From contig CM077672.1 of assembly GCA_039707655.1 (NCBI GenBank), positions 458,220,390 through 458,284,389 on the forward strand: a DNA stretch of 64,000 nt, written 5' to 3'. The notes beneath the pieces are model-generated. The model made no database searches and was not told where the DNA came from. It saw only the letters and a program-made list of their open reading frames with translations. The stretch comes from Elymus sibiricus (taxonomy: Eukaryota > Streptophyta > Magnoliopsida > Poales > Poaceae). This document shows positions 1-13,456 of this stretch, piece by piece (the stretch's first letter is position 1; each line of letters opens with the position of its first letter). Made by a program: the position numbers and the translations under genes.

Positions 1-2620
1 GCGGAACGCCACAATTGGGTGAGCTCGACACACCCTTTGCTGCCAAATGCACACTGCTGCAAAAATATCTTACCCGAGGCGATTTGTTCCACTTGCTGGA
101 GCACCTCGCGGTCCGCACGAGCCGAGGTGTTGAGTTCGGAGTGGGCACGCTGCAGCTTCTCGAGCTCCTCTTTCGCGCGCCGCTCCTCCTCCTGAAGCTT
201 GTCGCGTGCTTCAAACACGCCCTTCAGGGTCTCCTCGACCTCCAGCACCCGCGCCTGGTGCTTCTCCCCGGCCGCCTTCTCGGCGGCCCGCGCCTTCTCG
301 GCTGTGGTGGCAGCTGCTTTCTGCTGCCGCACTTCCTTCCGAGCACTTTTAAGCTCGGCTTTGAGCGTCTCCAACTCCGCTGTTAGCATTTCTATGTCTT
401 AGTTGTTTCCTTTAAACATAGAACATGCATTGCAAGTTTAACCTTGCTTACCTTGAGATTGCTCAAGTTTTCGGTTCATCTCCGCCATCTCTCTAGAGGC
501 GGAGTCCAGCACTAAGGTCGACACCTGTCATAAAAACACACTCCTTGTTAAAGGACAAATGGTCTTGACCATCCACATGCTCCAGGACAACTACTTCGGG
601 TAGCGTCCTGTGGGCTACTCAACAGGCTCCTAATTATTCACGCGACCCCGATGCCGGTTTCTTGCAACCGACTTCGGGCTCAGGGGCTACTCACTCATTA
701 CGCCGTTTAGTAGGCTACATTTTTATGTCCTTGGACACATCTCATAAAGACAAAGCAAACCGAAGGCGCAGAAGACGTACCTCGAAACCTACTACAAGGT
801 TTTTGAAGACCTCGTGCAGGCCGGCCTCTGCGGACCGGTAGCCTTCCAGCGCCGCGCCCATCAAGACGCGGTGCTCCTCCTTAAGGGAGCAGCCCTTTAG
901 GGCCTCCTCCACCTCCTCGGCCCACCCCTCGCCGGTCCGTCCTTGGACAGCAGGCTGGGGTGGAGGGACGACCTCGGAAGGATCCACCCGAGGAGCCCCC
1001 GTCTGTGAAGGCGGTGCCGAGGCTGACTCCTGCTGAGCCAATATCTGGCCCAGCCCTTCTTCGATGACCTCGGGGCGCTTCATCCCCTGGTCTTGCTGGG
1101 CCGAGGTTTCAACCTCGGCCAATACCACCGCATCGTCGGCCCCCGCCGTATTGACCTCGGGGGCCAGGGTGGATGTTGCCTCCCCCAGACCGACTTGCAT
1201 CAGGGGAGAAGCTGCGGGCTCTGGAGTCCCGCTGGCGGATGGCAACCCGTTGGAGGAGCCGTTGGGGATCACCCTCGGCGGACTGTGTATGAAAAGTTGC
1301 CTCTGTGAAAATTTCTCTTGATGAAACAATGACTCAAGCAAGGAAAACAAGGATAAGGGCTTACCCTCGAGGCACCGGCTTCTTCCTCCCCGTTATGAGG
1401 GGGTCTTCCTCCGAGTCACCGGAGTGCTCGGCTCTCTCCGACGACTTGTGGGCGGCCTCGGATGAGGCTCGCCTCAGCCTCTTCTGGCCCTTGGGCGGCA
1501 TGCCCATGTCGGCATATTCTGACACCGACCTCTTCCCCTTATGGGGGGGCATATCCTCTTCGCCCTCCTCGGTGCCGCCGTCTTGAGCGGCGGAGGTGTG
1601 GGTCTCCTCTGATCGGGTGACCGAAGTCCCCCTGGTCCGAGCACTGGACTTCCCCGTTTGGGTCCTCGTCCCTTTGGAAGCCACCACATGTGGCTCCTCG
1701 GTCAGAAGCGCCGAGAGCAAGGGAGTTTGGGGTTGTTCCGGCAATGGGGCTGGGCATCGTACCCCCTTTACCCATGCCGACCACTTCTGCAAAATGTCAA
1801 AACACGATGGCTCAAATAAAGACTTTACTCCTCGGAGCAGTAAGCATAGAATGAAAGATTGATGGACGGAACCACTCACCGGGGGGGCCTCATAGCCGTG
1901 TTCGAGGCCGCGGTCCTCTCCCTCCTTGGGAATCTTGTCCTTGGCCAGCTTCATGAGCTTTGTCCACATAGTGGCCAAGGTGGAGCGGAAGAATATGTTG
2001 ATGGTGTCCATGTCCTCGGGTTTCTGCGCCCACATCGGGGTGGCCCGAAGTTGGAGAGGAAGGATGCGAAGGGTGAGCATGACGTTGATCACATCGGCCA
2101 GCTCAGCCTTCCCCGTGGTGGTCCACTACGCGATCCTCTCGACTAGGGTCTCTACCTCTTCAGGCTTCCCCCAGGCGACGCCCTTTTCCTTCCAAGACTT
2201 GAGTTTCTTGGGAGGCCCGGCCGAGAAGGCCGGGACCTCGGTTTGACCAGTGGCAAGGGGCTCGGTGATATAGAACCATTCCTTCTGCCACTCCTTCACT
2301 GTTTCGATGAAGGTGCCCTTGAACCAGGTGCCCCCTGGTTCTTGCTGATCATTGCCCCTCCACACTCTGCAAGTTCGGAGCCGCTTGACTTCGGTTTGAT
2401 ACCGAAGAGCTTCAGCCATAGGCCGAAGTGTGGCTCACAGCGGAGGAAGGCCTCCCAGACTGTTATGAAAGCAGCGAGGTGGAGAATGGAGTTGGGGGCT
2501 AGGTGATGAAAATCTAACCCATAGTAGAACATGATCCCGCGCACAAAAGGGTGCAGCGGGAACCCCAGGCCTCAGATGAGGTAGGGAACAAAGACCACCC
2601 GCTCCCCGGCGTTGGGAGCG
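1..2620 (-). pseudogene. Antisense gene of element T (PF04195 'putative gypsy type transposon' family), exons after the LARD insertion
   Basis: This continues the minus-strand gene whose start is at 22696; removing the LARD array and one GAGCG copy restores the frame exactly. Predicted exons (minus) are 2620-1880, 1786-1366, 1302-781, 524-452 and 391 to the edge, each bounded by GT/AG. The first part carries family-like segments GERVVFVPYLI and HPFVRGIMFYYGLDF, then PKSSGSELAECGGAM and WKEKGVAW. The middle is Ser/Glu/Arg rich and probably disordered. The last exon is a long charged coiled coil rich in Lys, Glu, Ala and Arg. In-frame stops at 2572-2574 (TGA) and 2126-2128 (TAG) make it a pseudogene. 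Molecular function is unknown: despite the Pfam name, no transposase catalytic triad is visible. Exon borders are from splice consensus only. Confidence 0.7.
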
Positions 2621-5600
2621 TGTAACACCCCGATTTTTGGCCCTTTCTTTTTCTTTTGGGATTTCTTCGAATTTTAGTTGGAATTTCTTTTTCCGTGGCT
2701 ATGTGGTCTTGAAACCTGGGGAGATCATCTCTTCTTCCTCTCCCAAGTGGCTTGTCACTCTCAACTCCATCTCAAGGCCATGTTATTTCCACCTTAGCCC
2801 AACCCCAATATTTATTGGGAATATTCCTTTTTCTATTAAAGGAATAACCCTGTTTGCCCTAGGTTGTGAAGCAACCTATATTTATGCCTTCCACAAAATT
2901 CCCACAAAATTCTCATAAATTATTTGGATCATATCTCCCACAAATATGTCAAAACCCATCATTGCCTAGTTAAAAAATAATTCAGGAATATTCATTTTTC
3001 CATTCTGTTCAGAATGGCACTTTGTGAAGGAAGTGCCATTTATATTTTCTTGATTGCCCTCAAAATTTTTGGGCACTCTCCCATATCCAAATAATCGCCA
3101 CATACCAAAGTCCAGCTTCATTTGCCTAGTAAATCTTCCTCGGCAAATTCCCAAAGTTTCTGGCCAGAGAGAAGCTTTGTGAAGGAAGTACTAGCTAGGC
3201 TTATCCAAATGAGTTGAAATTTTGGGAGATCATCCATATGACCAAATCCTTACTCTCCACCAAATTTCATACCCATCCAACACTCTATGTGAGCACACCA
3301 TCTAATCTTGGTTTCTGGTCACAATTTCAGTTCCATTTTCCCCACAAAATTCCCCAGGTTTCTGTCCAGTGTGGAGCATTGTGAAGGAAGTGCCATTTTT
3401 ATTCATCCAAATGGTATGAAATTTTTATGGTACCTTCATATGCCCAAATGATCATGCTCCACCAATTTTCAGCCCAATCCAATACTCCATGTGAGTGCTA
3501 CTTCATGATCAAGTTTCTGGACCAGATTTGGCAGTTGTAAAGCAACTAGGTTAAATATTGGTCCAAATCCTTTCAAAATCCCACGGATTGTAGTCCTTCC
3601 TACCCTAAACTACGGTGACATCCTGGTTAGTTCTTATCTCATGTCATTTGCCCACAATTTCTTGATCAAGGTTGCTACAACAAACTTTAGCTGAACCTTC
3701 CCATCAACCCAAAGCGCTTTTAGTCGATCCATCACCTCTAGTAAGACCCATCTAGGAAGGACAACGCGCTAGACACCAACTACCCAGCATGCGAGACCTC
3801 CTCTTGCCTTTGCACGCGGTGACCAGGCCCAGTGCGCGTGCTCTGCAGCCAAAAGCGCGCTCTGGCGCTGGGACCCCTCTGCCGCCGCCCAAACGCCGTC
3901 CTCGCGACACCTCGCCTTGCCGCAGTCCTTCCCCAGCTCGCCCTCGACTCTCTGGTTCACCCTTCCCCGCTAGGAGCTTGCCGGACCGAGCCAAAGCTCG
4001 GGTGCACACAGGAACAGTGGTTGCGCGTGCCTGGCTGCCCCGTCCGCGCGAGCCCTGCCTCCCCTGCTTTCCCGCGCCATGGCCCGCTTCTCAGTCTCTT
4101 CCCCCTCTGCCGTCCAAGCTCACTGTTGCAGCCGCTTGTGCTTGGCTCTTCGCCGGCACTCGCCCATCTGGTCGCGGCGGCAACCGGCCCGAGTCCCTCC
4201 TTCCTCGCCTATTTAAGGCCACCCCGAGCCCTCCCGACCGCACCAACCTCCTCTCCTCCACCCCAGCAACCTCCCCAACCACTCGCCGGAGCTCGAGGAA
4301 CCCTCCCCGCCCGCCATAGCCGCCATGGCAGCCGTTCGGTTGTGCTCAAATTGGAGCAATGCTGAGCCCCTCACTCCTTCCTCACCTCACCACGGAGCTC
4401 TCCAAGCCACCCCGATCGATTCCAAAGCCCCAGCCCACTTCTTCATGGCCGTGCGGCGCTGCCCATCGCCGCCGTTACAGCCGCCCGCCGCGGACGAAGC
4501 CCCGCTCTCCTCCGGTGGAATGGGACCCCGTGGTGTGGCCTCCTCGACGCGCCTCTCTTTCCTGAGCTCGCCGGTACCCAGAACGCCGGCAACGGTGGCC
4601 GGAGTCGCCGGGGCTCACCGTCGGGGCGGCCGGCCTCGCCTCTGCCCTTTGCCCATCGCGGGGAAGAAGAAGAGGGCAGGAGAGATAGGAAGAGTCAACG
4701 CGGGCCCCGCCCGTAAGTGACTCTGGCGGCCGAAACCTCTAATTAGCGGACGTTTGACAGTTAAGCGCAGAAATGAATATTTTTATTTAAATTTCTGCCT
4801 AACGAACAAACGGCCGTATCTCGACAACCGTAACTCCGAATCAGGTGATTCCAAAGCCCACGATCTCAGTTCGTCGAGCCCGTTCTGATGATATCATTTT
4901 CATGAGGTTGTCACACTGTGAAAATGACCATTTTGCCCTTGCCCTTAAAACAGCTCCGCCGAGAGGGAAACTTTTCCGGCGATTCTTTCCGCGAGTTCCT
5001 CGCACCTCTCCCCGATGGTTCCTCCATCCCCAGGCAAGCCATAACAGCCACTTGCATGATGGAATTGCAATAGCCATGGTTTCCACTTGAATATTTGAAT
5101 AATTGTTTGGTCATATTATTATTTTGAATATTACCGATATGCTTGTGAATCCATGCTCGTTCTTATGCCTTGTTCATTTGCATCTAGTAAGTAAATGATT
5201 ATTTGCTAGTATTATTATCATGTTAGTTCTCGGATTTATTTTCGATGCTAGTGATCATGTTATGCTCACATGAATAGTTACCGTTTATATGATAATACTT
5301 TTGATGTTCATGATCATCGTTATGCTATGCTCATTTGCATCACGTAGAATAAATGATTTATCATCGTTTATGTTATGATGTTAAATGGTTATGTTGCCCA
5401 TCCATGGTTACACTGATATTATGCTCATATGCATTGTTATTTCATTATGTTATTATGACTCAGCTCATCACCATTCAAGTTGAACCTGACATTAAACGAA
5501 CTTGAACAAATCTGTTGGCTGAGTCATGGTGCCACCGAATCGAGCTAACCAGTGCAGCCACACTTGCCTCATGGGAGGCCCTAATGCGGTCTATTGTCAT

Positions 5601-6832
5601 GCCTCTCGCCGGTGCCTCCTACGAGGGAAGGTTATGGGTGCGCGCTACCCTGATCAAGTAGGCTACCATAGCCTTGAGGACCCAAGTTTTGATGGTACCA
5701 AGGTCCCCGTTTGGGACGATGTTTATGTTTGGCCATGACGGTGGCAGCCACAGAGGTGGCGGGTGTCACATGTTGGCACCGGGGTCACCCAGGACATAGC
5801 CCAAAGGGGAGTTTGTCGGAGTGGCCGGGAGAGTGTCATGCAATAGATTGGTTTTGTCGGAATGTCGTTGGTCCACCCGAATGGGAGCACGAGGCCATGA
5901 GTTCCGTGGTGTGGGTACAGTGTATTAACCTCTGCAGAGTGTATAATCTATCAATAGCCGCGTCCTCGGTCATGGACACAGTTCGTAGTAGGTCACACTA
6001 TGGGTCAACAGAAATAATAACCTGAATAATAACAACCCCGGTTCCATGAGGAAAGAAGTTGGTTGATCTTTATGTGGTCATGCGATGATCACAGGTAGAG
6101 ATCAAGCTCCGTGTGGTCATGTGATGATCACGATGGTATAGTTGATACCGAGCTTGGTTGATCCTGAGGTGATCGTGTGATGATCACGATGGTAAGTTGG
6201 TGGTTACGAGATAACCTCCGAGCAGAGTAAGTTGGTCCATGAGACCTTAAACGTCGACCCCCTTGCATGCTAGTGCTAGTATCATCCTGTTCATATCATG
6301 AATTATATGTACATGCCATGCTCATGTTGTTGCCATGCTCATGTTGTTGACATGCTCATGTTGTTCTAGTAGTATCGTGTTCATCTTTGATGATTAACCT
6401 GTAAATGCCATGTTGTTGTATGTCTTGATTGCTTTGGTTGCTGTGAGCTTGCGAGTACATTCAAAGTACTCACCTGGCATGTCATGCCAGATTGCAGGTC
6501 ATGCCGTGATTACTTGTTTGTCGAGGATCCCGAGGTTGCGCTCTAGGATACGTCCCAGCCAGAGTCCCTACGGAGTGGAGTTCATCACCGTCGCCGTTGT
6601 TCCGCTGCTAGAATATATTCTGCTATGAGTTGTGCTGCTTCTAGCATAGAACTACCTTAGCCGGCGAAGTGTCGCCGTGCCCCTGTAACCTTTGTAATAG
6701 CAGACCCTTGTACCACGTTTATTCGTAATAAAGAGCTGATTTGTTCTATGCCAAGCAGTGCCGTATTCCAGAAGACTTGATCTCTGGGCTGGAATACGGG
6801 GTGTTCCGGTCTCTCTGAGCCGGGGTGCCACA
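2621..6832 (+). repeat. LARD LTR 1 (5' LTR, 4.2 kb)
   Basis: A complete TG...CA terminal repeat. The first ~1 kb is AT rich with a recurring GTGAAGGAAGTGCCAT motif (about 3020, 3180, 3380). Positions 3760-4740 form a CpG-rich block with the TATA box. The remainder is low complexity, with three near-copies of TGGTCATGNGATGATCAC (6074-6190) and three of CATGCTCATGTTGTTG (6320-6366). Relative to LTRs 2 and 3 it lacks ~116 bp (present at 10711-10826) and ~145 bp (present at 12215-12362, lost between GGCCG repeats). Overlapping GC-rich reading frames at 3752-4720 have no recognisable domain and are not called as genes. Confidence 0.85.
4210..4218 (+). promoter_or_regulatory. Candidate TATA box of LARD LTR 1
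   Basis: TATTTAAGG lies in the CpG-rich part of the LTR; the same site recurs in LTR 2 (about 11699). LTR 3 has lost it in a ~690-bp deletion. The matching polyadenylation signal AATAAA is at 6727-6732, about 100 bp before the LTR end. Confidence 0.5.
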
Positions 6833-6837
6833 AGGCT

Positions 6838-6850
6838 TGGTATCAGAGCA
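6838..6850 (+). other. Primer-binding site (tRNA-iMet type) of LARD unit 1
   Basis: TGGTATCAGAGCA begins 5 nt after the LTR end. It is the usual plant initiator-methionine tRNA complement. The same site follows LTR 2 at 15553-15565. Confidence 0.85.
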
Positions 6851-7949
6851 TGTCTGGCTATAGGACGCCCTAGTCAGCGTGAGCGTTAGAAACCGGTAGT
6901 TCAGAGTCTAGCTTGCTTGTTGCATTTGGTTGTTGCATTTGTTTGCTGCATAGCATGCATATAGACTTATTATATTGTCTCTAACGGCTGATCTTGTGAG
7001 TGTAGGTGGCATCGGTTTCGATTCACTACCTGCACCCTCCAGTTTTGCATTCTTGCTAGTTGGTGTTTGGTGTCATCTCTGTCCCAGCGGAATGATGCCG
7101 AGGTACCTAGTGGTGTCGATCACTTTGCAGGATTGATGCACAGGTGTCACACCAATATCTTTCCGCCAGCCACCTATCGTTTCGGTGGTAGACATGCTTC
7201 TACCCCGGACCTTGCTATCCAACCCGCCGTTTGGCAACCCACACTGGTCTTTGTTACCAGAAAAGGGCAATGCTGCAGACCCTGCTTTCCACTGCTGTCC
7301 TACCCTATCACTCATTCCCTGGACGAGTACGGTTCCCTTCCGTACGTTTGATGATGATGTGGCCATGACATCTGTGTTTCGCTACATGATCACTGAGTCC
7401 GTCCTCATCTCTAAGCCGGTCCAGATGCAACCGGTGCTGAGCCAATGCTTGGTGTAGCTCTGCTTACACCAACCTCTCCACACGTTGATTCATCTTCGTG
7501 CACACCGCCACAGCATATTAGATCGTAGTACCGGAGTTTCCCTCGAGAATTGCGTGCTTAAGTAGGCATGCATAGTGAGGTGATTAGCAGTAAAATGTGA
7601 TGTTATATGAAATCTTAATGCTGTGTGTGCTTTTGTTTTAGTCGTTTCTTTTGCTTCTTTCTTATGACAGTTGCTCATCAACCGACACCGGACTCGAAGA
7701 ATCAGTGAGGATTTCAAATATTTTGAAGCTCAGCTAAACAGTATGGAATTATCAGTGGACTGCATTATATTGCCAATATTCGGTTTGAATACAAATGATA
7801 TTATGGAATGACTATCAACATCAAGATTTACATCAGTGTGCAACCATCACAATCGTAATGAACCAGCTGGAAGACAGTTTGTGCGCAAGACAACAGTACA
7901 TTTCCAGTCAGAGGAATATCAAGGATATATATATATATATATCGCGTTC

Positions 7950-8310
7950 AGTCCGCACACTATAGTGAGAAGCTTCTGGAGTAAGCCACCTAGTCTTCCT
8001 CCGCACGCAACCAGAGAAGCGTACGACGCAAGCTTCCTCAGTCTTCCTCAGCACGATATGTAGATGACTTCCAATATAAGATACTCTGTCTTCTCCGGTA
8101 AGCCACCGCAGAAAGTTTCTGGCATAAGGCACTGAATCTTCCTCAGCAAGCAACCAGAGGAGAAGCTTCTGAGGTACAGTATCCAGTCTTCTTCAGCACG
8201 CTATCCCGGCAAAAGCTTCGAGCATAAGCTATTCAGTCTTCCTCAGCACGCTACTCTCAGATAGCTTCCAACACAAGCTATCCAGTCTTCATCAATACGG
8301 CACTACAAAC
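7950..8310 (+). repeat. Degenerate ~60-bp minisatellite in LARD internal domain 1
   Basis: About six or seven diverged units share CAGTCTTCCTCAGCACG followed by an AGCTTC-containing half. A (TA)n run at 7927-7942 precedes it and is shorter in domain 2 (16673-16682). The homologous block is at about 16690-17040. Confidence 0.6.
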
Positions 8311-8794
8311 AGTCATCGGCAGTGGTACAAGATATTACACAGTGAGTTGGCAGCATATGGCAGTGCATCTCAAGAATCAGATCCGCAACAGTTTTGTCAG
8401 AAGCAAGAATCAGTCAGGACACAAGTTTACTTTGGGAATCGAATGCTCAGATACACATGCTTCCATATATATTGTGAACATGCTACCAGGGCCATGCAAG
8501 CCACTCGTACGATGATGCAAGCAAGGTGAAGATCCAACAACCGCCTGAGTTATGTAAGGGGAAGAAAGCCAGTATACACTTCAGTGTGATGCAATGTCTG
8601 ACAAGCTATGAAGCAAGACAATAATGGGATGACAATCCTGACAGTGGATATCAAGGCCAGCTTCCTCACAGCCGACCAAGTGATATTGTTAACCCTTGTC
8701 ACTGTCATTGACCACAGCAGTGAGCTCTATACAAGTAACTGTGAACCCGGTATATGATCATGATGAACCCTTGCTTACCTTTTTCCTGGTAACG

Positions 8795-9045
8795 GCACCA
8801 CGCCTGTGTTCTGAGCTGCGTTCGGCCGTCCAGGGTGGATGCCGATTTTCTATTTCTCTTGTCAACAACTGGCCCGTGTTCTGAGCTGATTTTCGGCCGT
8901 CTCGGGCAGCTGTTGAGTTTCTTTTTGTATCAGCGACCCTATGCTCTGAGCTGTTCTTCGGCCATCTTAGGGAACTGCTACATTCTTCTTATCAACACTG
9001 CCTCATGCTCTGAGCTGCTTTTCAGCCGTCGTGAGCGAAGGTTGA
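8795..9045 (+). repeat. Four ~70-80-bp degenerate repeats in LARD internal domain 1
   Basis: Each unit carries a version of TGTTCTGAGCTGNTTTTCGGCCGTC followed by a T-rich stretch (TTCTT/TCAACA). Domain 2 has the same four at about 17540-17785. No function is apparent. Confidence 0.55.
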
Positions 9046-12000
9046 GTTATTTCAGTAATGTCCCAGATCTGAGTTGTAAAGACCGTTCTGGTGGCTACTG
9101 ATTTATTTGCCGATTTTCTTGCAAAGGTTCGGATGATCATTGCCCTACAGTTAAATCTCGAGAGATGATAAACTTGCCCGTTAAATGTTGTTGCACTGCC
9201 TGAGGATAAGGATAAGGTATGACTGCCGGAATATTGCACTTGACATCACCTATGGTCACACAAAGAATTAAGGATATATATGGGCAAGCGCTTTCAGCAA
9301 AAGGTTCAGAAAAAGAAAACGATAATGAAGGAGCAAGACCGGCAATACAGGTATGATAATTGTGGCATGAACAACATGGTACGGATACCCAAGACAGTCT
9401 GATTCCGTATTGATCGCCAGGAACCCACACCAAAGGGATCTACTCTGTTCGTAAGGACCTCATATCAGGGTGACGGTTGAATCATCGGTACGGATCTGAG
9501 ACAAAGAAGTCAGCAAGATTTAAAACTACCTACAAGCAGACAGATTCTACCACGGGAACGGTTATGATTCCCAGTATTGTTTTGAATCCGGAGGGTATGC
9601 ATTTACTCGAGTAACCCGATGCAAGGAATAAATGTTTTGTGTCCACCGAGAAAACTTGTTCCCGACTCCATTGATACTATCAGTGCTGGATATAAGGATG
9701 ACACGTCAATGGGGAAATTCCTCCCGGACTTATGGAAATCCCGGTCATGATAATATTATACAAGCCAGCAGACATAAAAGAGTTGAATTCAGAGCAAGGA
9801 TGAACATATGAAGAAAGACTTGTCAGAATGTTGGATACAGTGAAGCAAACCACCCAGAGCAAGGTAGTCAGTCAGATGGAACATCATATGAAGGAAAAGG
9901 ATACCCGTGTTGGAAACGGTTTCCTTAAGTCAGAATATTCATACTGGTTCCCTGAGCAACCAAATCTCGAGGACGAGATTTATCGTAAGGGGGGTAGGTT
10001 TGTAACACCCCGATTTTTGGCCCTTTCTTTTTCTTTTGGGATTTCTTCGAATTTTATTTGGAATTTCTTTTTCCGTGGCTATGTGGTCTTGAAACCCGGG
10101 GAGATCATCTCTTCTTCCTCTCCCAAGTGGCTTGTCACTCTCAACTCCATCTCAAGGCCATGTCATTTCCATCTTAGCCCAATCCCAATATTTATTGGGA
10201 ATATTCCTTTTTCTATTAAAGGAATAACCCTGTTTGCCCTAGGTTGTGAAGCAACCTACATTTCTGCCTTCCAAAAAATTCCCACAAAATTCTCATAAAT
10301 TATTTGGATCATATCTCCCACAAATATGTCAAAACCCATCATTGCCTAGTTCAAAAATAATTCAGGAATATTCATTTTTCCATTCTGTCCAGAATGGCAC
10401 TTTGTGAAGGAAGTGCCATTTATATTTTCTTGATTACCGTCAAAAATTTTGGGCACTCTCTGATATCCAAATAATTGCCACATACCAAAATTCAGTTTCA
10501 TTTGCCTAGTAAATCTTCCTCAGCAAATTCCCAAAGTTTCGGGCCAGAGAGAAGCTTTGTGAAGGAAGTACTAGCTAAGCTTATCCAAATGAGTTGAAAT
10601 TTTGGGAGATCATCCATATGATCAAATCCTTACTCTCCACCAAATTTCATACCCATCCAATACTCTATGTGAGCACACCATCTAATCTTGGTTTCTGGTC
10701 ACAATTTCAGTTTGCGAAGCAACTATATTTTATATTGCTTCAAAAATTCTGAAATTAATGAAGGACCTAAATATCCATAAATAATGTGAGCATGCCAAAA
10801 CTCACATTATTAAGCCAAGCCATTTTCCCCACAAAATTCCCCCAAGTTTCTCTCCAGTGTGGAGCATTGTGAAGGAAGTGCCATTTTTATTCATCCAAAT
10901 AGTATGCAATTTTTATGGTACCTTCATATACCCAAATGATCATGCTCCACCAATTTTCAGCCCAATCCAACACTCCATGTGAGTGCTACTTCATGATCAA
11001 GTTTCTGGACCAGATTTGGCAGTTGTAAAGCAACTAGGTTAAATATTGGTCCAAATCCTTTCAAAATCCCCAGGATTGTAGTCCTTCCTACCCTAAACCA
11101 CTGTGACATCCTGGTTAGTTCTTATCTCATGTCATTTGCCCACAATTTCTTGATCAAGGTTGCTACAGCAAACTTTAGCTGAACCTTCCCATCAACCCAA
11201 AGTGCTTTTAGTCGATCCATCACCTCTAGTAAGACCCATCTAGGAAGGACAACGCGCTAGACACCAACTACCCAGCATGCGAGACCTCCTCTTGCCTTTG
11301 CACGCGGTGACCAGGCCCAGTGCGCGTGCTCTGCAGCCAAAAGCGCGCTCTGGCGCTGGGACCCCTCTGCCGCCGCCCAAACGTCGTCCTCACGACACCT
11401 CGCCTTGCCGCAGTCCTTCCCCAGCTCGCCCTCGACTCTCTGGTTCGCCCTTCCCCGCTAGGAGCTCGCCGGACCGAGCCAAAGCTCGGGTGCATGTAGG
11501 AACAGTGGCTGCGCGTGCCTGACTGCCCCGTCCGCGCGTGCCCTGCCTCCCCTGCTTTCCCGCGCAATGGCCCGCTTCTCAGTCTCTTCCCCCTCCGCCG
11601 TCCAAGCTCACTGTTGCAGCCGCTTGTGCTTGGCTCTTCGCCGGCACTCGCCCATCTGGTCGCGGCGGCAACCGGCCCTCCTCCCTCCTCCCTCGCCTAT
11701 TTAAGGCCACCCCGAGCCCTCCCGACCGCACCAACCTCCTCTCCTGCACCCCAGCAACCTCCCCAACCACTCGCCGGAGCTCGAGGAACCCTCCCCGCCC
11801 GCCATAGCCGCCATGGCAGCCATTTGGTTGTGCTCAAATTGGAGCAATGCTGAGCCCCTCCCTCCTTCCTCACCTCACCATGGAGCTCTCCAAGCCACCC
11901 CGATCGATTCCAAAGCCCCAGCCCACTTCTTCATGGCCGTGCGGCGCTGCCCATCACCGTCGTTATAGCCGCCCGCCGCAGACGAAGCCCCGCTCTCCTC

Positions 12001-12485
12001 CGGTGGAATGGGACCCCGTGGTATGGCCTCCTCGACGCGCCTCTCTTTCCTGAGCTCGCCGGTACCCGGAACGCCGGCAACGGTGGCCGGAGTCGCCGGG
12101 GCTCGCCGTCGGGGCGGTCGGCCTCGCCTCTGCCCTTTGCCCATCGCGGGGAAGAAGAAGAGGGCAGGAGAGATAGGAAGAATCAACGCGGGCCCCGCCC
12201 GTAAGTGACTTTGGCGGCCGGGCCCGCCACTTAAGTGGACACACATTTCGTGGAATGCGCTTTCCCCTCTGGAAAGCGTACTCTGCCGCGCTTCGAGAGA
12301 AAATGCGTCTTCTCTGCTTCGAAAGCGTATTTTTCTGGAATGCGCTTTCTGTTTAACCCAGCCGGCCGAAACCTCTAATTAGTGGACGTTCGTCAATTAA
12401 GCACAGAAATGAATATTTTTATTTAAATGTTTGCCTAACGAACGAACGGCCGTATCTCGACAACCGTAACTCCGAATCAGGTGAT

Positions 12486-13300
12486 CCATCTATGGACTGG
12501 TGCAAGCATCTCGGAGTTGGAATATACGCTTTGATGAGGTGATCAAAGCATATGGTTTTGTACAGACTTACGGTGAAGCCTGTATTTACAAGAAAGTGAG
12601 TGGGAGCTCTGTAGCATTTCTAATATTATATGTGGATGACATATTGTTGATTGGAAACGATATAGAATTTTTGGATGGCATAAAAGGATACTTGAATGAA
12701 AGACCTCGGTGAAGCTGCTTATATATTGGGCATCAAGATCTATAGAGATAGATCAAGACGCTTGATAAGACTTTCAATGAGTACATACCTTGACAAGATT
12801 TTGAAGGAGTTCTAAATGGATCAGTCAAAGAAGGAGTTCTTGCCTGTATTGTAAGGTGTAAAGTTGAGTAAGACTCAAAGCTCGACCACGGCAGAAGATA
12901 GAGAGAGAATGAAAGTCATTCCCTATGCCTCAGCCATAGGTTTTATAATGTATGCCATGCTGTGTACCACACCTAATGTGTGCCTTGCCACGTGTCTGGC
13001 AAAGGGGGTACAAGAGTGATCCAGGAGTGGATCACTGGACAGCGGTCAAAATTATCCTTAGTAACTAAAGGACTAAGGAAATGTTTCTCGATTATGGAGG
13101 TGATAAAGAGTTCATCGTAAAGGGTTACGTCGATGCAAGCTTTGACACCAATCTGGATATCTCTGAGTAGCAAACCGGATACGTATAATGGAGCAGTCAT
13201 TTGGAATAGCTCCAAGTAAAGCGTGATAGCAGCATCTACAGTATGACATAAGGATTTGCAAAGTACACATGGGTCTGAATATTGTAGACCCATCGACTAA
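12486..13300 (+). pseudogene. Copia RT/RNase H remnant
   Basis: The first frame reads QASRSWNIRFDEVIK and then the RT catalytic box YVDDILLIGND (codons at 12629-12661), typical of the C-terminal RT of Ty1/Copia elements. The frame shifts near 12700; the next reads MKDLGEAAYILGIKIYRDRS, the conserved stretch after the RT palm, and later MKVIPYASAIGFIMYAM. Stops and shifts accumulate afterwards. gag, protease, integrase and the first half of RT are absent, so no function remains. Confidence 0.8.
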
Positions 13301-13456
13301 AATTCTCTCTCACGAGCAAAACATGATCACACCTTAGAACTCTTTGAGTGTTATTCACATGGTGATGTGAACTAGATTATTGACTCTAGTAAACTCTTGG
13401 GTGTTAATCACATGGCGATGTGAACTAGATTATTGACTCTAGTGCAAGTGGGAGAC

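Larger units (their letters stand above)
6833..10000 (+). mobile_element. LARD internal domain 1, non-coding
   Basis: It runs from the PBS to the purine tract AAGGGGGGTAGG just before LTR 2. I see no gag, protease, RT, RNase H or integrase in any frame; short open frames on both strands are incidental. Two internal repeat blocks are listed separately. The last ~150 bp reads as a plausible remnant of a pol C-terminus (NLEDEIYRKGG). It is nearly identical to internal domain 2 (15548-18741); one clear indel is ~30 bp in the TTTCTTT region near 7660, where domain 2 is longer. Confidence 0.8.

Noticed and set aside
3752..4720. Several overlapping long frames in the CpG-rich part of LARD LTR 1, repeated in LTR 2
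   Set aside because: Low stop density is expected at this GC content; frames on both strands are equally open and interrupted differently between copies.
9137..9433. 98-codon minus-strand frame in LARD internal domain 1, also in domain 2
   Set aside because: Repeated only because the internal domain is repeated; no domain or start context, and the rest of the region is non-coding.
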